The notes under the pieces are model-generated. The model was not told the origin of the DNA and did not search any database. It saw only the letters and a list, made by a program, of their open reading frames with translations. Position numbers and translations under genes: made by a program. A stretch of DNA of 64,000 bases, taken from assembly GCA_963836015.1 (NCBI GenBank), contig CAWIIF010000002.1, positions 806,001 to 870,000 of the forward strand, in the 5' to 3' direction. Positions 16,114 through 24,097 of this stretch are shown piece by piece. Source of the DNA: CAWCDJ01 sp963836015 (lineage in GTDB: Bacteria; Acidobacteriota; Terriglobia; Bryobacterales; Bryobacteraceae). Each line of letters begins with the position of its first letter. The first letter of the stretch is position 1.

Positions 16114-16974
16114 TTAGCGTTGTGCGCGGGCTTCGCTCAGGGCAGTCTGAAATGCGCGCAACCGCGCAGGCGCCGATGGGTCGGCGCCCGCCTGTGCGCG
16201 CTGCCTCCAGACCTCGGTGCAGAGATTCAGGTAGAAGATCCGGAGATCGGGGTCCAGCGAGCTCTTCCCGACTTCATCTTCAATGTCTGTGAGAAGCACG
16301 GCCGCCTCAGCTATCCGGGCTACCCGTATGAGCGTGTGCGCCAGGAGCACCTGGAGCATGATCCGGCGCTGAGCCGGAATCTCCTGCGCAAGATCCGACG
16401 TTAAGCCCGCAATTGCCGCCTGCGCGCCCGCTGTGTTGATCTGGTGCTCGACGAGGAGAAACTTTGGCCGCCAGAACGACCAGCCCTCGTCGGCCATTAG
16501 CCGCAGGGGAGCCTCGACGGCCTGCCAGACCTGCGGATCCGGGTCCGAAACAATCAGTTCCGCAAGGGCGACTGCCGCCCGGGGAGTCACCGCCCAAAGC
16601 CCATACGTCTGGAGCGTATGTTTCAGATCCGCGATCGCATCATTGCGGCGGCCGGCGCGAAATTTCGCCGCCGCGTCGATAATCTCGATAGAGCCGTCGA
16701 TGGCGTTTAGCGCCTGCTCGCGTTCACCCTGCTCCTGGGGGGCACTTTCCCGAGCTTTCACAAACCACGGGCGGGCCTCCGCAAAGCAGCCGCTATCCAG
16801 GTAAATTTCGGCTTTCCGAAAGGCATATCCAGGCTGGCCGGCAAGGGGCTCCAAACCGGCAAGGGAAGCCTGAGCGTCGCGAGTCATGGCGCACTCGCCA
16901 TAGAGAGGCCAAATCGAGACGCTCAGGCCCGCACAAAGAGTCCAGCGGACCAGCGGTTGAAGAATGCGGCCCAT
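16114..16974 (-). CDS. Secreted helical-repeat (TPR/HEAT-like) protein of unknown function
   Basis: 286 residues from the ATG at 16974, which begins a signal-like segment (GRILQPLVRWTLCAGLSVSIWPLYG); the frame extends 12 codons further upstream. The rest is alpha-helical with repeat-like units such as GYAFRKAEIYLDSGCFAEARPWF and RIMLQVLLAHTLIRVARIAEAA, in the manner of degenerate TPRs. No catalytic motif is visible. It is the first of three tightly packed genes (5-base gap to the membrane protein), so it probably acts as a scaffold for the membrane/protease pair. No confident homologous family is recognised. Confidence 0.6.
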   Translation of the reverse strand: MGRILQPLVRWTLCAGLSVSIWPLYGECAMTRDAQASLAGLEPLAGQPGYAFRKAEIYLDSGCFAEARPWFVKARESAPQEQGEREQALNAIDGSIEIIDAAAKFRAGRRNDAIADLKHTLQTYGLWAVTPRAAVALAELIVSDPDPQVWQAVEAPLRLMADEGWSFWRPKFLLVEHQINTAGAQAAIAGLTSDLAQEIPAQRRIMLQVLLAHTLIRVARIAEAAVLLTDIEDEVGKSSLDPDLRIFYLNLCTEVWRQRAQAGADPSAPARLRAFQTALSEARAQR

Positions 16975-17031
16975 TTCGATACCTCCTCGGCCGGTGGGGG
17001 CCAGCGGCAAGAGTCCTTCCGTTCTGACGAT

Positions 17032-17373
17032 CTATTGCTTTACGAGCACGAGATCGTCCGAGTACCCGCTGCCTTGACTCCATGTTCCCGTAATCTTTTC
17101 ATTTTCGAGCGTGCCCGTGAAAGTACCTTGCACAGCGGGAACGGAGATAGTGACGTCGCTTCCGCTCAGCTTGATCCGCGCTGCGGTATGGAAATTCTGT
17201 TTAGTGCTATCGACAGTCCCGCTGCCATTCGCGCTAAACCGAAAGACCAGCGGTAGGTCCGCCTTGGGCAAAGTGCCCGTCCAAGTTCCAGCAACCTCAG
17301 TCTGACCCTGCGTTACACCACACAAGGCCAATGTGAATCCAACGCAAAGAATAAGGGTTCTACGACTCAGCAT
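17032..17373 (-). CDS. Small secreted beta-rich protein
   Basis: 113 residues. The signal peptide MLSRRTLILCVGFTLALCGVTQG is followed by a beta-rich domain with VAGTWTGTLPK, FRFSANGSGTVDS and FTGTLENEKITGTWSQ, a lipocalin/avidin-like alternation of short strands seen in many small acidobacterial secreted proteins. The ATG is preceded by GGAGAT about six bases away, which supports the start. It lies 57 bases upstream of the helical-repeat gene on the same strand and may belong to the same unit. Function unknown. Confidence 0.65.
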   Translation of the reverse strand: MLSRRTLILCVGFTLALCGVTQGQTEVAGTWTGTLPKADLPLVFRFSANGSGTVDSTKQNFHTAARIKLSGSDVTISVPAVQGTFTGTLENEKITGTWSQGSGYSDDLVLVKQ

Positions 17374-17765
17374 CTCCTGTATCTCCTTTCGCTTGTCTAA
17401 AACAGGGCCGAATTGTCGGAGCAGAGCAAAACACCACCCGGCTTTTCATAGTCCGCCAACCAGGAAAAATCGATCGCGAGCCCAGGGATCTTTTAGAGAG
17501 TATCAACCGGGAATTTGGTTTTGGCGCCCCAGTTTCCCGGGAGTATATCACCGCTCTGCCGGTTTTTGATCCGCCAAAATAGAGGTCTCGGTACTACTTC
17601 TGCGTGAGCCGGCAGTACCAAAAGTCCTAGACTCGCGATGCGTGGAACGAGATCGGGAATGACCGATTTTCCTCTTACCCGAGACGGTCCTGCTTTGCAC
17701 CCTGGGGCGCTTGCCGAATCGATCAGTTGAGATAGGCACTCCGTAAACTTCATAATGGAAAAGGA
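17374..17765. other. Intergenic region, divergent promoters expected
   Basis: About 390 bases without a convincing gene, less GC-rich than the surroundings. It must hold promoters for the minus-strand cluster ending at 17373 and for the plus-strand biosynthetic operon starting at 17766. A short inverted pair (GGTACT at 17590-17595, AGTACC at 17614-17619) is present but too short to call an operator. No RNA gene is recognised. Confidence 0.4.
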
Positions 17766-19823
17766 ATGCCCATCGACGATCGCGCGATCGCCATCACCGC
17801 CACCTTTACCGCTGAAGCTATCCAGCCCGGACTCGCGTTCTGGACCGGGCTGCTCGGTCTCGATTACGATATCCGGTTCGCGGGCTATAACCAGATTTTC
17901 CAGCAGGTGCTCGATCCCGCGGGCCTCTTCGCCCACAACCACAACGGCTTCAATGTGGCGCTGGTCCGCCTGGAAGACTGGCTGCACGCAGGCGTGCCCG
18001 CCCAGGCGAAGCGCTTCGTGGATGCGGTGCGCGCCTCCGCCTCTTCGCCCCTGATCGTCGTCATCTGTCCCTCCACTCCGGAACACGCGCCTTCCCTGGC
18101 CGCGCTCGAGTGCGATCTCGCGGCAGCGCTGGCCGACCTGCCCGCCGTCTACACCCTCACGCCGGCCGAGGTGCAGGCGCTTTACCCCGTCGCCGAGATC
18201 CACGACGCGCACGCCAACGAACTGGGCCACCTGCCGTACACCCCGCTTTACTTTGTGGCCCTCGCCACTGCCCTCGCCCGCAAGGTTCACGCCCTGGCCG
18301 CGCCGCCTTGTAAAGTGGTGGCCCTCGATTGCGACGACACCCTCTGGTCCGGCATCTGCGGCGAAGACGGGCCGCAGGGCGTTGCGGTCGATCCGCCCCG
18401 GCGCGCGCTCCAGGAGTTCATGGCCGGCCGCCGCCGCTCCGGCATGCTGCTGGCGCTCTGCAGCAAGAACAACGAAGAGGACGTCTTCGAGACCTTCCGA
18501 GCCCATCCGGAGATGCCGTTGCGGCTCGAGGATTTTGCGGCCCACCGCATCAACTGGCAGTCCAAGGGCGTTAACCTCGCCTCCCTCGCTGAAGAGCTCG
18601 AGCTCGGCCTGGAAAGCTTCATTCTGGTGGACGACAACCCCCGGGAGTGCGATGAGGCCCAGGCCGGCGCGCCCGACATTCTGGCCCTGCCGCTGCCCGC
18701 CCGGCCCGCCGAGATTCCCGCTTTCCTGGCGCATGTGTGGGCTTTCGACCGCGCCCGCGTTACCGAGGAAGACCGGCGCCGCCCGGAACTCTATGCGCAG
18801 CGCGCCGAACGGGTTCGCGCGGAGCGCGCCGCCGGCAGTCTCGAAGAGTTTCTCGCTTCGCTCGAACTGAAGGTCTCGATCGCGCCCGTCGAGCCGGCTC
18901 AGGTCCCCCGCGTCGCCCAGCTCACCCAGCGGACTAACCAGATGAACGTAACGCTGGTGCGCCGCACGGAGGCCGAAATCCAGTCGCTCAAAGCCGAAAC
19001 CCTGGCCGTCGAGGTGAGCGACCGCTTTGGCAGCTATGGACTCTCGGGCGCCATGGTTTTTCGCTGCGCCAAGGACACGCTGGTGGTCGATACGTTCCTG
19101 CTGAGCTGCCGGGCCCTCGGCCGCGGCGTCGAGCACCGCATGCTGGCGCGACTCGGCCGCATCGCGCTCGACCGCGGACTCGGCAGCGTGGAGATCCCGT
19201 TCATCGAAGGCCCGCGCAACCGTCCGGCCGCGCTCTTCCTGAAGTCGCTGGCCGCGCCCGGCCCGGGGGGAGTTTTCCGCTTCCCGGCCGCCGAAGCAGC
19301 CGCCGTGGAATACAAACCCTCGGCCGCCCCACAGAGCCGCGACCGTGAGGGAGCGGGCAAACCCCCCGCGCCCCGCCAGCGCCCCGATTACTTAAAGATC
19401 GCCACCGAACTGCGCACCCCCGAGGCCATCTTCGAGGGTATCCGGGCCGCATCGCGAAAGGCCACTCCCGCGCGCGCCTCCTCCGATCCTCCACGCACTC
19501 CGCTGGAGCGCGAACTCGCGGAGCTGTGGGCCGGTCTGCTGAACATCCCGGCCGTGGGCGTTCACGACAACTTCTTCGAGCTGGGAGGCCACTCGCTGCT
19601 GGCGGTGCAACTGCTCTCGCGCGTCCGCCAGCTCCACGGGGTGGATCTCTCGCTCGAAGTGGTTTACAGCGGCGAATTCACGGTCGCCGAGTTAGCCAAA
19701 GCCGTGGAGCTGAAGGAAATCGAGCAGGCCGGGGGCGATTACCAGGACCTGGTGCAGGAACTCGAAGGGCTCTCCGATGAAGAGGTGCGGGCGCTGCTGG
19801 CCGAAGAGCAGGATGCGAACTGA
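17766..19823 (+). CDS. FkbH-type HAD-IIIC glyceryl transferase fused to a C-terminal acyl/peptidyl carrier protein
   Basis: 685 residues. The N-terminal part (AITATFTAEAIQPGLAFW, YNQIFQQVLDP) and the HAD core are typical of FkbH. Motif I is D188-C-D190-D-T-L-W followed by SGICGEDG, motif II S233-K234-N, motif III VDD(289-290)NPREC. The FkbH-specific TNQMNVTLVRRT and LSCRALGRGVE segments follow. A repeat-bearing linker (about 522-575) leads to a carrier domain with NFFELGGHSLLAVQL, whose S610 should carry phosphopantetheine. The tail LSDEEVRALLAEE is NRPS-like. FkbH enzymes take glycerate from 1,3-bisphosphoglycerate and load it on a carrier thiol. No ketosynthase is nearby, so the glyceryl group probably goes to something other than a polyketide. 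First gene of a four-gene operon. Confidence 0.9.
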   Translation: MPIDDRAIAITATFTAEAIQPGLAFWTGLLGLDYDIRFAGYNQIFQQVLDPAGLFAHNHNGFNVALVRLEDWLHAGVPAQAKRFVDAVRASASSPLIVVICPSTPEHAPSLAALECDLAAALADLPAVYTLTPAEVQALYPVAEIHDAHANELGHLPYTPLYFVALATALARKVHALAAPPCKVVALDCDDTLWSGICGEDGPQGVAVDPPRRALQEFMAGRRRSGMLLALCSKNNEEDVFETFRAHPEMPLRLEDFAAHRINWQSKGVNLASLAEELELGLESFILVDDNPRECDEAQAGAPDILALPLPARPAEIPAFLAHVWAFDRARVTEEDRRRPELYAQRAERVRAERAAGSLEEFLASLELKVSIAPVEPAQVPRVAQLTQRTNQMNVTLVRRTEAEIQSLKAETLAVEVSDRFGSYGLSGAMVFRCAKDTLVVDTFLLSCRALGRGVEHRMLARLGRIALDRGLGSVEIPFIEGPRNRPAALFLKSLAAPGPGGVFRFPAAEAAAVEYKPSAAPQSRDREGAGKPPAPRQRPDYLKIATELRTPEAIFEGIRAASRKATPARASSDPPRTPLERELAELWAGLLNIPAVGVHDNFFELGGHSLLAVQLLSRVRQLHGVDLSLEVVYSGEFTVAELAKAVELKEIEQAGGDYQDLVQELEGLSDEEVRALLAEEQDAN
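19331..19358. repeat. 28-base dispersed repeat, copy 1, inside the FkbH-ACP linker
   Basis: Begins ACAGAGCCGCGACCG and ends GGGAGCGGGC. It is identical at 27 of 28 positions to 22211-22238. In this reading frame it encodes QSRDREGAG within the disordered linker between the FkbH and carrier domains. Confidence 0.75.
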
Positions 19824-19826
19824 CCC

Positions 19827-21035
19827 ATGCGCATTCTGCTGACCGCCAATGCGTCTTACGCTCCCCCGCGCGGCGGCGCCACCCGCAGCAACCTGATCTG
19901 GCTCGACCAGATGGCGTGCTCCGGACACCAGTGCCGCATCGTCTGCGGGGCTACCGGAGAAGGCGCGGAACTGCGCCACCACGAATCCATCCTGGTCTTC
20001 GCGGTGGAGGAGCCGGCCCGGCGGATCCACGTACTGCGGCAGCAGATCCGGGAGTTTCGCCCCGATTGGGTGCTGGTCTCCTCCGAGGACCTGGGCCACG
20101 GCCTGCTGCGGGAAGCGCACCATTCCGCACCGGGCCGCGTGGTCTACCTGGCGCACACGCCACAGTTCTATCCCTTCGGTCCGGCAAGCTGGAACCCCGA
20201 CCAAGCGGCGGCCGAACTGGTGGCGCGGTCGGCCGGAATCGTCGCCATCGGAGCCCACATGGCGGGATATATCGAGCGCGAACTGCACCGCCCGGCTGAA
20301 GTGATTCATCCGCCCATTTACGGCCCGGGTCCCTTCCCGGACCATGCCTGCTTCGACCGGGGTCTGATCACCATGATCAATCCCTGCGCGGTCAAAGGAA
20401 TCTCGCTGTTCCTCGAAATTGCCGGCGGCATGCCGGCGCGTGATTTCGGCGTGGTGCCGGGATGGGGCACCACCGCGGAAGATCGCCGGGCGCTCGAAAA
20501 GCTGCCCAACGTCCAATTCCTGCCGAATGCGCGCAACATCGACGACGTGCTCACGCGGACCAGCATCCTGCTAATGCCTTCGCTGTGGTACGAAGGGTTC
20601 GGCCTGATCGTGATGGAGAGCATGCTGCGCGGCATTCCCGTGGTGGCCAGCGATTCGGGCGGCCTCACCGAGGCCAAGCGGGGCACCGGGTACGTGATTC
20701 CCGTCCGCACGATCGAGCGTTACCAGGCGGTGTACGATGAGCACGCCATGCCGCGCCCGGTGGTCCCTGTGAACGACGCGGCGCCATGGATCGCGGCCGT
20801 TTCCGAGCTCCTCACGGACCGTGCCGCTTACGAGCGGGAATCGGCCGCTTCGCGCGCCGCGGCCGGACGCTTCGTCGGCTCGCTCGATGCCTCCGGTCTG
20901 GAGCGCTACCTGTCGTCGCTCCCCGCCGCCGCACCGGCGCGGCCCGCCGCGCCGCCCGCCACGATCGAATCGCTCTCGCCCGAGAAGCGCGCGCTGCTGT
21001 TGCAGCGGCTGCACCAGCGGAGGCCCGCGCGCTGA
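19827..21035 (+). CDS. GT4-family glycosyltransferase with assembly-line-like C-terminal tail
   Basis: 402 residues, GT-B fold. The N-terminal Rossmann half starts MRILLTANASYAPPRGGATR. The C-terminal half has NPCAVKGISLFLEIAGG and the nucleotide-sugar motif E256-GFGLIVM-E264 (EX7E) followed by GIPVVASDSGGLTEA. It therefore transfers a sugar from an NDP-sugar with retention; donor and acceptor are unknown. The end is atypical: after a proline/alanine-rich linker it finishes with SLSPEKRALLLQRLHQR, an amphipathic helix of the kind seen at NRPS/PKS module boundaries. The gene starts three bases after the FkbH-ACP stop, and its own stop overlaps the next start (TGATG), so the products are made together. 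It is a tandem paralog of the next gene's N-terminal half. Confidence 0.88.
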   Translation: MRILLTANASYAPPRGGATRSNLIWLDQMACSGHQCRIVCGATGEGAELRHHESILVFAVEEPARRIHVLRQQIREFRPDWVLVSSEDLGHGLLREAHHSAPGRVVYLAHTPQFYPFGPASWNPDQAAAELVARSAGIVAIGAHMAGYIERELHRPAEVIHPPIYGPGPFPDHACFDRGLITMINPCAVKGISLFLEIAGGMPARDFGVVPGWGTTAEDRRALEKLPNVQFLPNARNIDDVLTRTSILLMPSLWYEGFGLIVMESMLRGIPVVASDSGGLTEAKRGTGYVIPVRTIERYQAVYDEHAMPRPVVPVNDAAPWIAAVSELLTDRAAYERESAASRAAAGRFVGSLDASGLERYLSSLPAAAPARPAAPPATIESLSPEKRALLLQRLHQRRPAR

Positions 21036-23035
21036 TGCGCATCCTATTGGCGCAGAATTCGTTATACTACCCGGCCCACGGCGGCGGCGACAAATCCAAC
21101 CGCCTGCTGATCGAGGCGCTGGCCGCCCGCGGCCACGAGTGCCGCGCGCTGGCGCGCACCAGCGTCTTCGGCGAGGCGGAGCATCAACGGTACCTCGCCC
21201 AACTGGCGGAGCGCGGCGTGGAACCCCGGTCGGCTTCCGGCGGAGTGGTGGCCTTCGAGCGCAACGGCGTGGACGTCCGGGTGGTGACCAACGCGGTGCT
21301 GCGCGCCTGTCTCTCCGCCGAGGTGGAAGAGTTCCGCCCGGACGTGATCCTGGCGTCCACCGACGACCCCGCGCAGCTTCTGCTCGAAGCCGCGCTGCGC
21401 TCGGAAGCCAAAGTAGTGTACCTGGTGCGCGCTACGCTGGCCGTACCCTTCGGCCCCGATTGCGCCTTCCCCAGCGAAGCCAAGACGGCCCGCATCCGGG
21501 CCGCCGACCGGGTCGTCGGCGTGAGTCAGTACGTGGCCGATTACATCCGCCGCCACGCCGGAATCGACGCCGTGCACGTTCCGATCTCCCTGATGGAGCC
21601 GCGCGAGTGGCCGGCCCTCGGCAATCCCGGAAACGAATTCGTCACCCTGGCCAATCCGTGTGCCGTCAAAGGCATCTCGATTTTCCTGGCGCTCGCGGAT
21701 GCTCTCCCGGATACGGCCTTCGCCGCCGTGCCCACCTGGGGCACCAACGAGCAGGACCGCGCCGCGCTCCGCGCCCGTCCCAACATCCGCATCCTCGACC
21801 CCGTGGACAACATCGAGCTGCTGATGAAGCGCACCCGCGTGCTGCTGGTGCCGAGCCTGTGGGCGGAAGCGCGCTCCCGCATCATCGTCGAGGCCATGCT
21901 CTGCGGAGTGCCGGTGATGGCCGCGAATGTCGGAGGCATCCCCGAAGCCAAGATGGGGGTACCGTACCTGCTCCCGGTCAACCCCATCGTGAAATACCAG
22001 ACCGCCCTCGACGAGCAGATGGTCCCGGTGGCGGAGGTCCCGCAGCAGGATATCGGCCCCTGGCGTGAAGCCCTGAGCCGCCTGTTGCACGACCCTGGCC
22101 ACTACTCCGAAATCTCCCGCTGCTCGCGCACCGCGGCGTTGCGGTACGCCGCCGACCTGACCGTCGAGCCTTTCGAACGGCTGCTCCTGGAAACTCCGCG
22201 CCGCGTTCGCACAGAGCCGCGACCGTCAGGGAGCGGGCCGCCGCGCGACGAACTCTCCCCCGACAGGCGCCGGCTACTCGCACTGCGCCTGCGCCAGAAG
22301 GCCCCCGCGTCCGCCTGGTTCCCCGGTGTACAGACCGCGTCCGCCCCGCGCCTTTTCTGGTTTCCGCATGCGGGAGGCGGGGCCGCGGGATTCCGGACGC
22401 TCGCGCTCGCAGGCTGGTCGCTCTGCCCCGTGCGTCTTCCGGGCCGCGAGTCGCGCCTCGCCGAAGCGCCCTTCGAGAGGATGGCTCCGCTGGTGGAGGC
22501 GCTCGCCGCGGCCATCGAACCCTGGCTGGCCGAACCCTTCGCGTTCTTCGGTCACAGCATGGGTGCCGTCGTCGGCTTCGAGCTGGCGCGACTGCTGCGC
22601 GCGCGAGCTTTGCCGCAGCCCAAGATGCTGGTGGCTTCCGCCGCCCGCGCCCCACAGTTCCGCCGGAACTACGTGCCGCCACCCACGCCCTCCCCGGAGC
22701 AGCTGATCGAAGAGCTGCGGCGGCTCGACGGCATCCCTGCGGAGGTGCTCGATCACCCGGCCGTCCTGCGCGCGATCCTCCCCGCCCTGGAGGCCGATGC
22801 CACCCTCTACCGCGACTACCTCTATTCCGAAGGCGAGCCGCTGGCCTTCCCCATCCACGCGTGGGGCGGCGCCGCCGATCCCAACATCACGCCCGCGCAC
22901 CTGGAAGGCTGGAAAGAGCAGACCACCGCCGCGTTCTCCGTCCGATTTTTCCCCGGCGGCCACTTCTACCTGAACACCGCACGCGCCGGGTTCCTGGAGG
23001 CGCTCGACCGATCCCTGAATCCGGCTGCCGTATGA
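21035..23035 (+). CDS. GT4-family glycosyltransferase fused to a type II-like thioesterase
   Basis: 666 residues from the ATG overlapping the previous stop. Residues 1-385 are a GT4 glycosyltransferase (MRILLAQNSLYYPAHGGGDK; EX7E motif E278...E286; GVPVMAANVGGIPEA) paralogous to the preceding gene. A linker (about 388-433) holds the 28-base repeat and the helix ELSPDRRRLLALRLRQK. Residues 435-660 are an alpha/beta-hydrolase thioesterase of the RifR/type II kind: FWFPHAGGGAAGF (oxyanion region), nucleophile S508 in FFGHSMGAVVGFEL, acid in GGAADPNIT and histidine in FFPGGHFYLN. All triad elements are present. I know of no standard GT4-thioesterase family. With the upstream carrier protein, the TE could release or transfer the glyceryl (or other acyl) thioester, perhaps onto the sugar. 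Confidence 0.88.
   Translation: MRILLAQNSLYYPAHGGGDKSNRLLIEALAARGHECRALARTSVFGEAEHQRYLAQLAERGVEPRSASGGVVAFERNGVDVRVVTNAVLRACLSAEVEEFRPDVILASTDDPAQLLLEAALRSEAKVVYLVRATLAVPFGPDCAFPSEAKTARIRAADRVVGVSQYVADYIRRHAGIDAVHVPISLMEPREWPALGNPGNEFVTLANPCAVKGISIFLALADALPDTAFAAVPTWGTNEQDRAALRARPNIRILDPVDNIELLMKRTRVLLVPSLWAEARSRIIVEAMLCGVPVMAANVGGIPEAKMGVPYLLPVNPIVKYQTALDEQMVPVAEVPQQDIGPWREALSRLLHDPGHYSEISRCSRTAALRYAADLTVEPFERLLLETPRRVRTEPRPSGSGPPRDELSPDRRRLLALRLRQKAPASAWFPGVQTASAPRLFWFPHAGGGAAGFRTLALAGWSLCPVRLPGRESRLAEAPFERMAPLVEALAAAIEPWLAEPFAFFGHSMGAVVGFELARLLRARALPQPKMLVASAARAPQFRRNYVPPPTPSPEQLIEELRRLDGIPAEVLDHPAVLRAILPALEADATLYRDYLYSEGEPLAFPIHAWGGAADPNITPAHLEGWKEQTTAAFSVRFFPGGHFYLNTARAGFLEALDRSLNPAAV
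22211..22238. repeat. 28-base dispersed repeat, copy 2, inside the GT-TE linker
   Basis: Same element as 19331-19358 with one mismatch (GTCAGG instead of GTGAGG). Here it is read one frame over and encodes TEPRPSGSG in the linker between the glycosyltransferase and thioesterase domains. Both copies leave the host frame open. Confidence 0.75.
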
Positions 23036-23056
23036 TAGCGTCGGTCCTCGAAGACC

Positions 23057-24097
23057 ATGCAGAAATCCCTGGCTGCCTCCGCGCTCCTTGCTTTCGCAGT
23101 GCCGCTTCTCTTCGCCCAGGCGGGCGCGCCGCCGGCCGCTCCTCCCCAGGCGCCGCCTTATAACTGCGAGCCCGTCAACCCCAACGCCACTCCGGAAGCC
23201 CGCACGCTTTTGAAGACGCTGTGCGCGGCTTCCGGTAAGGGCATTCTCTCGGGACAGCACAACTTCCCGAATCAGCGCGACCTGGACACCGAAAAGGTCT
23301 ACCAGATCACGGGCAAATACCCGGCGATCTGGGGCTCGGATTTCGGATTCACGGATGGGGAGGATAAGGACTCCGTCGTGCACCGCGATCTCATGATTGC
23401 GGAGGCCAAGAGGCAAGCCGCCGCTGGGTCTATCGTTTACCTGTGCTGGCACATGCTGCGGCCCACCGAAGACGAGCCCGGCAAGCCCGGCGCAAGCTGG
23501 CGAGGCAGTGTGCAGGCCAGGCTCACCGACGAACAGTGGGCGGAGCTGATTACGCCCGACACGCCGCTTCACCTGCGCTGGGAGAAGTACATGGATACAG
23601 CGGCGGAGTACCTCAAACAGCTCCAGGACGCGCACATCGCGGTTCTCTGGAGGCCCATGCACGAGAACAACGGCGGCTTTTTCTGGTGGGGCGGGCGTCC
23701 GGGCGTCGGCGGCACGCAGCAGCTTTACCGCGAAGTGTACGCCCGCATGGTCTACCACCACCACCTCAATAACCTGATCTGGGTCTGGAACCAGAACGGG
23801 CCGGCTCCCACGGGCGAGTTCCACAACTATTTCCCGGGACAGCAATATGTGGATGTCGTCAGTTACGACAACTACCGGCAGTTGAACGATCGCTACTACT
23901 ACGAGCTGATGGCGCTGGCCGAGGGAAAACCGATCGCGCTGGGCGAAGTGGGCGCGCCTCCTTCCGCCGAGATCCTGAAGAACCAGCCGCGATGGACCTT
24001 CTTCATGGTCTGGGGCGGCATGGCGAACGACCGCATCAAGGCGGCTTACGCGGACCCCTACACCATCAACCGCGGCGACGCGATACCCGGCAATTAG
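23057..24097 (+). CDS. Secreted GH26-family beta-mannanase-like glycoside hydrolase
   Basis: 346 residues. A signal peptide (MQKSLAASALLAFAVPLLFAQ) and a short Pro/Ala linker precede the (beta/alpha)8 domain. GH26 features are GILSGQHNF at strand 1, SIVYLCWHMLRP, the acid/base region VLWRPMHENNGGFFWWGG (E203) and the nucleophile E297 in IALGEVGAPP. Both catalytic glutamates are therefore present. GH26 enzymes hydrolyse beta-1,4-mannan or beta-1,3-xylan in the periplasm or outside. It follows the GT-TE gene by 21 bases and is probably part of that operon, where it may trim a product made by the two glycosyltransferases. Its TAG stop overlaps the stop of the convergent alpha/beta hydrolase gene. 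Confidence 0.88.
   Translation: MQKSLAASALLAFAVPLLFAQAGAPPAAPPQAPPYNCEPVNPNATPEARTLLKTLCAASGKGILSGQHNFPNQRDLDTEKVYQITGKYPAIWGSDFGFTDGEDKDSVVHRDLMIAEAKRQAAAGSIVYLCWHMLRPTEDEPGKPGASWRGSVQARLTDEQWAELITPDTPLHLRWEKYMDTAAEYLKQLQDAHIAVLWRPMHENNGGFFWWGGRPGVGGTQQLYREVYARMVYHHHLNNLIWVWNQNGPAPTGEFHNYFPGQQYVDVVSYDNYRQLNDRYYYELMALAEGKPIALGEVGAPPSAEILKNQPRWTFFMVWGGMANDRIKAAYADPYTINRGDAIPGN

Noticed and set aside
17590..17619. Inverted repeat GGTACT...AGTACC as an operator for the biosynthetic operon
   Set aside because: Six-base arms with an 18-base spacer are too likely by chance in a 390-base gap.
17766..23035. A complete PKS/NRPS cluster
   Set aside because: Only FkbH, one carrier domain and a thioesterase are present; there is no ketosynthase, condensation or adenylation domain in any frame.
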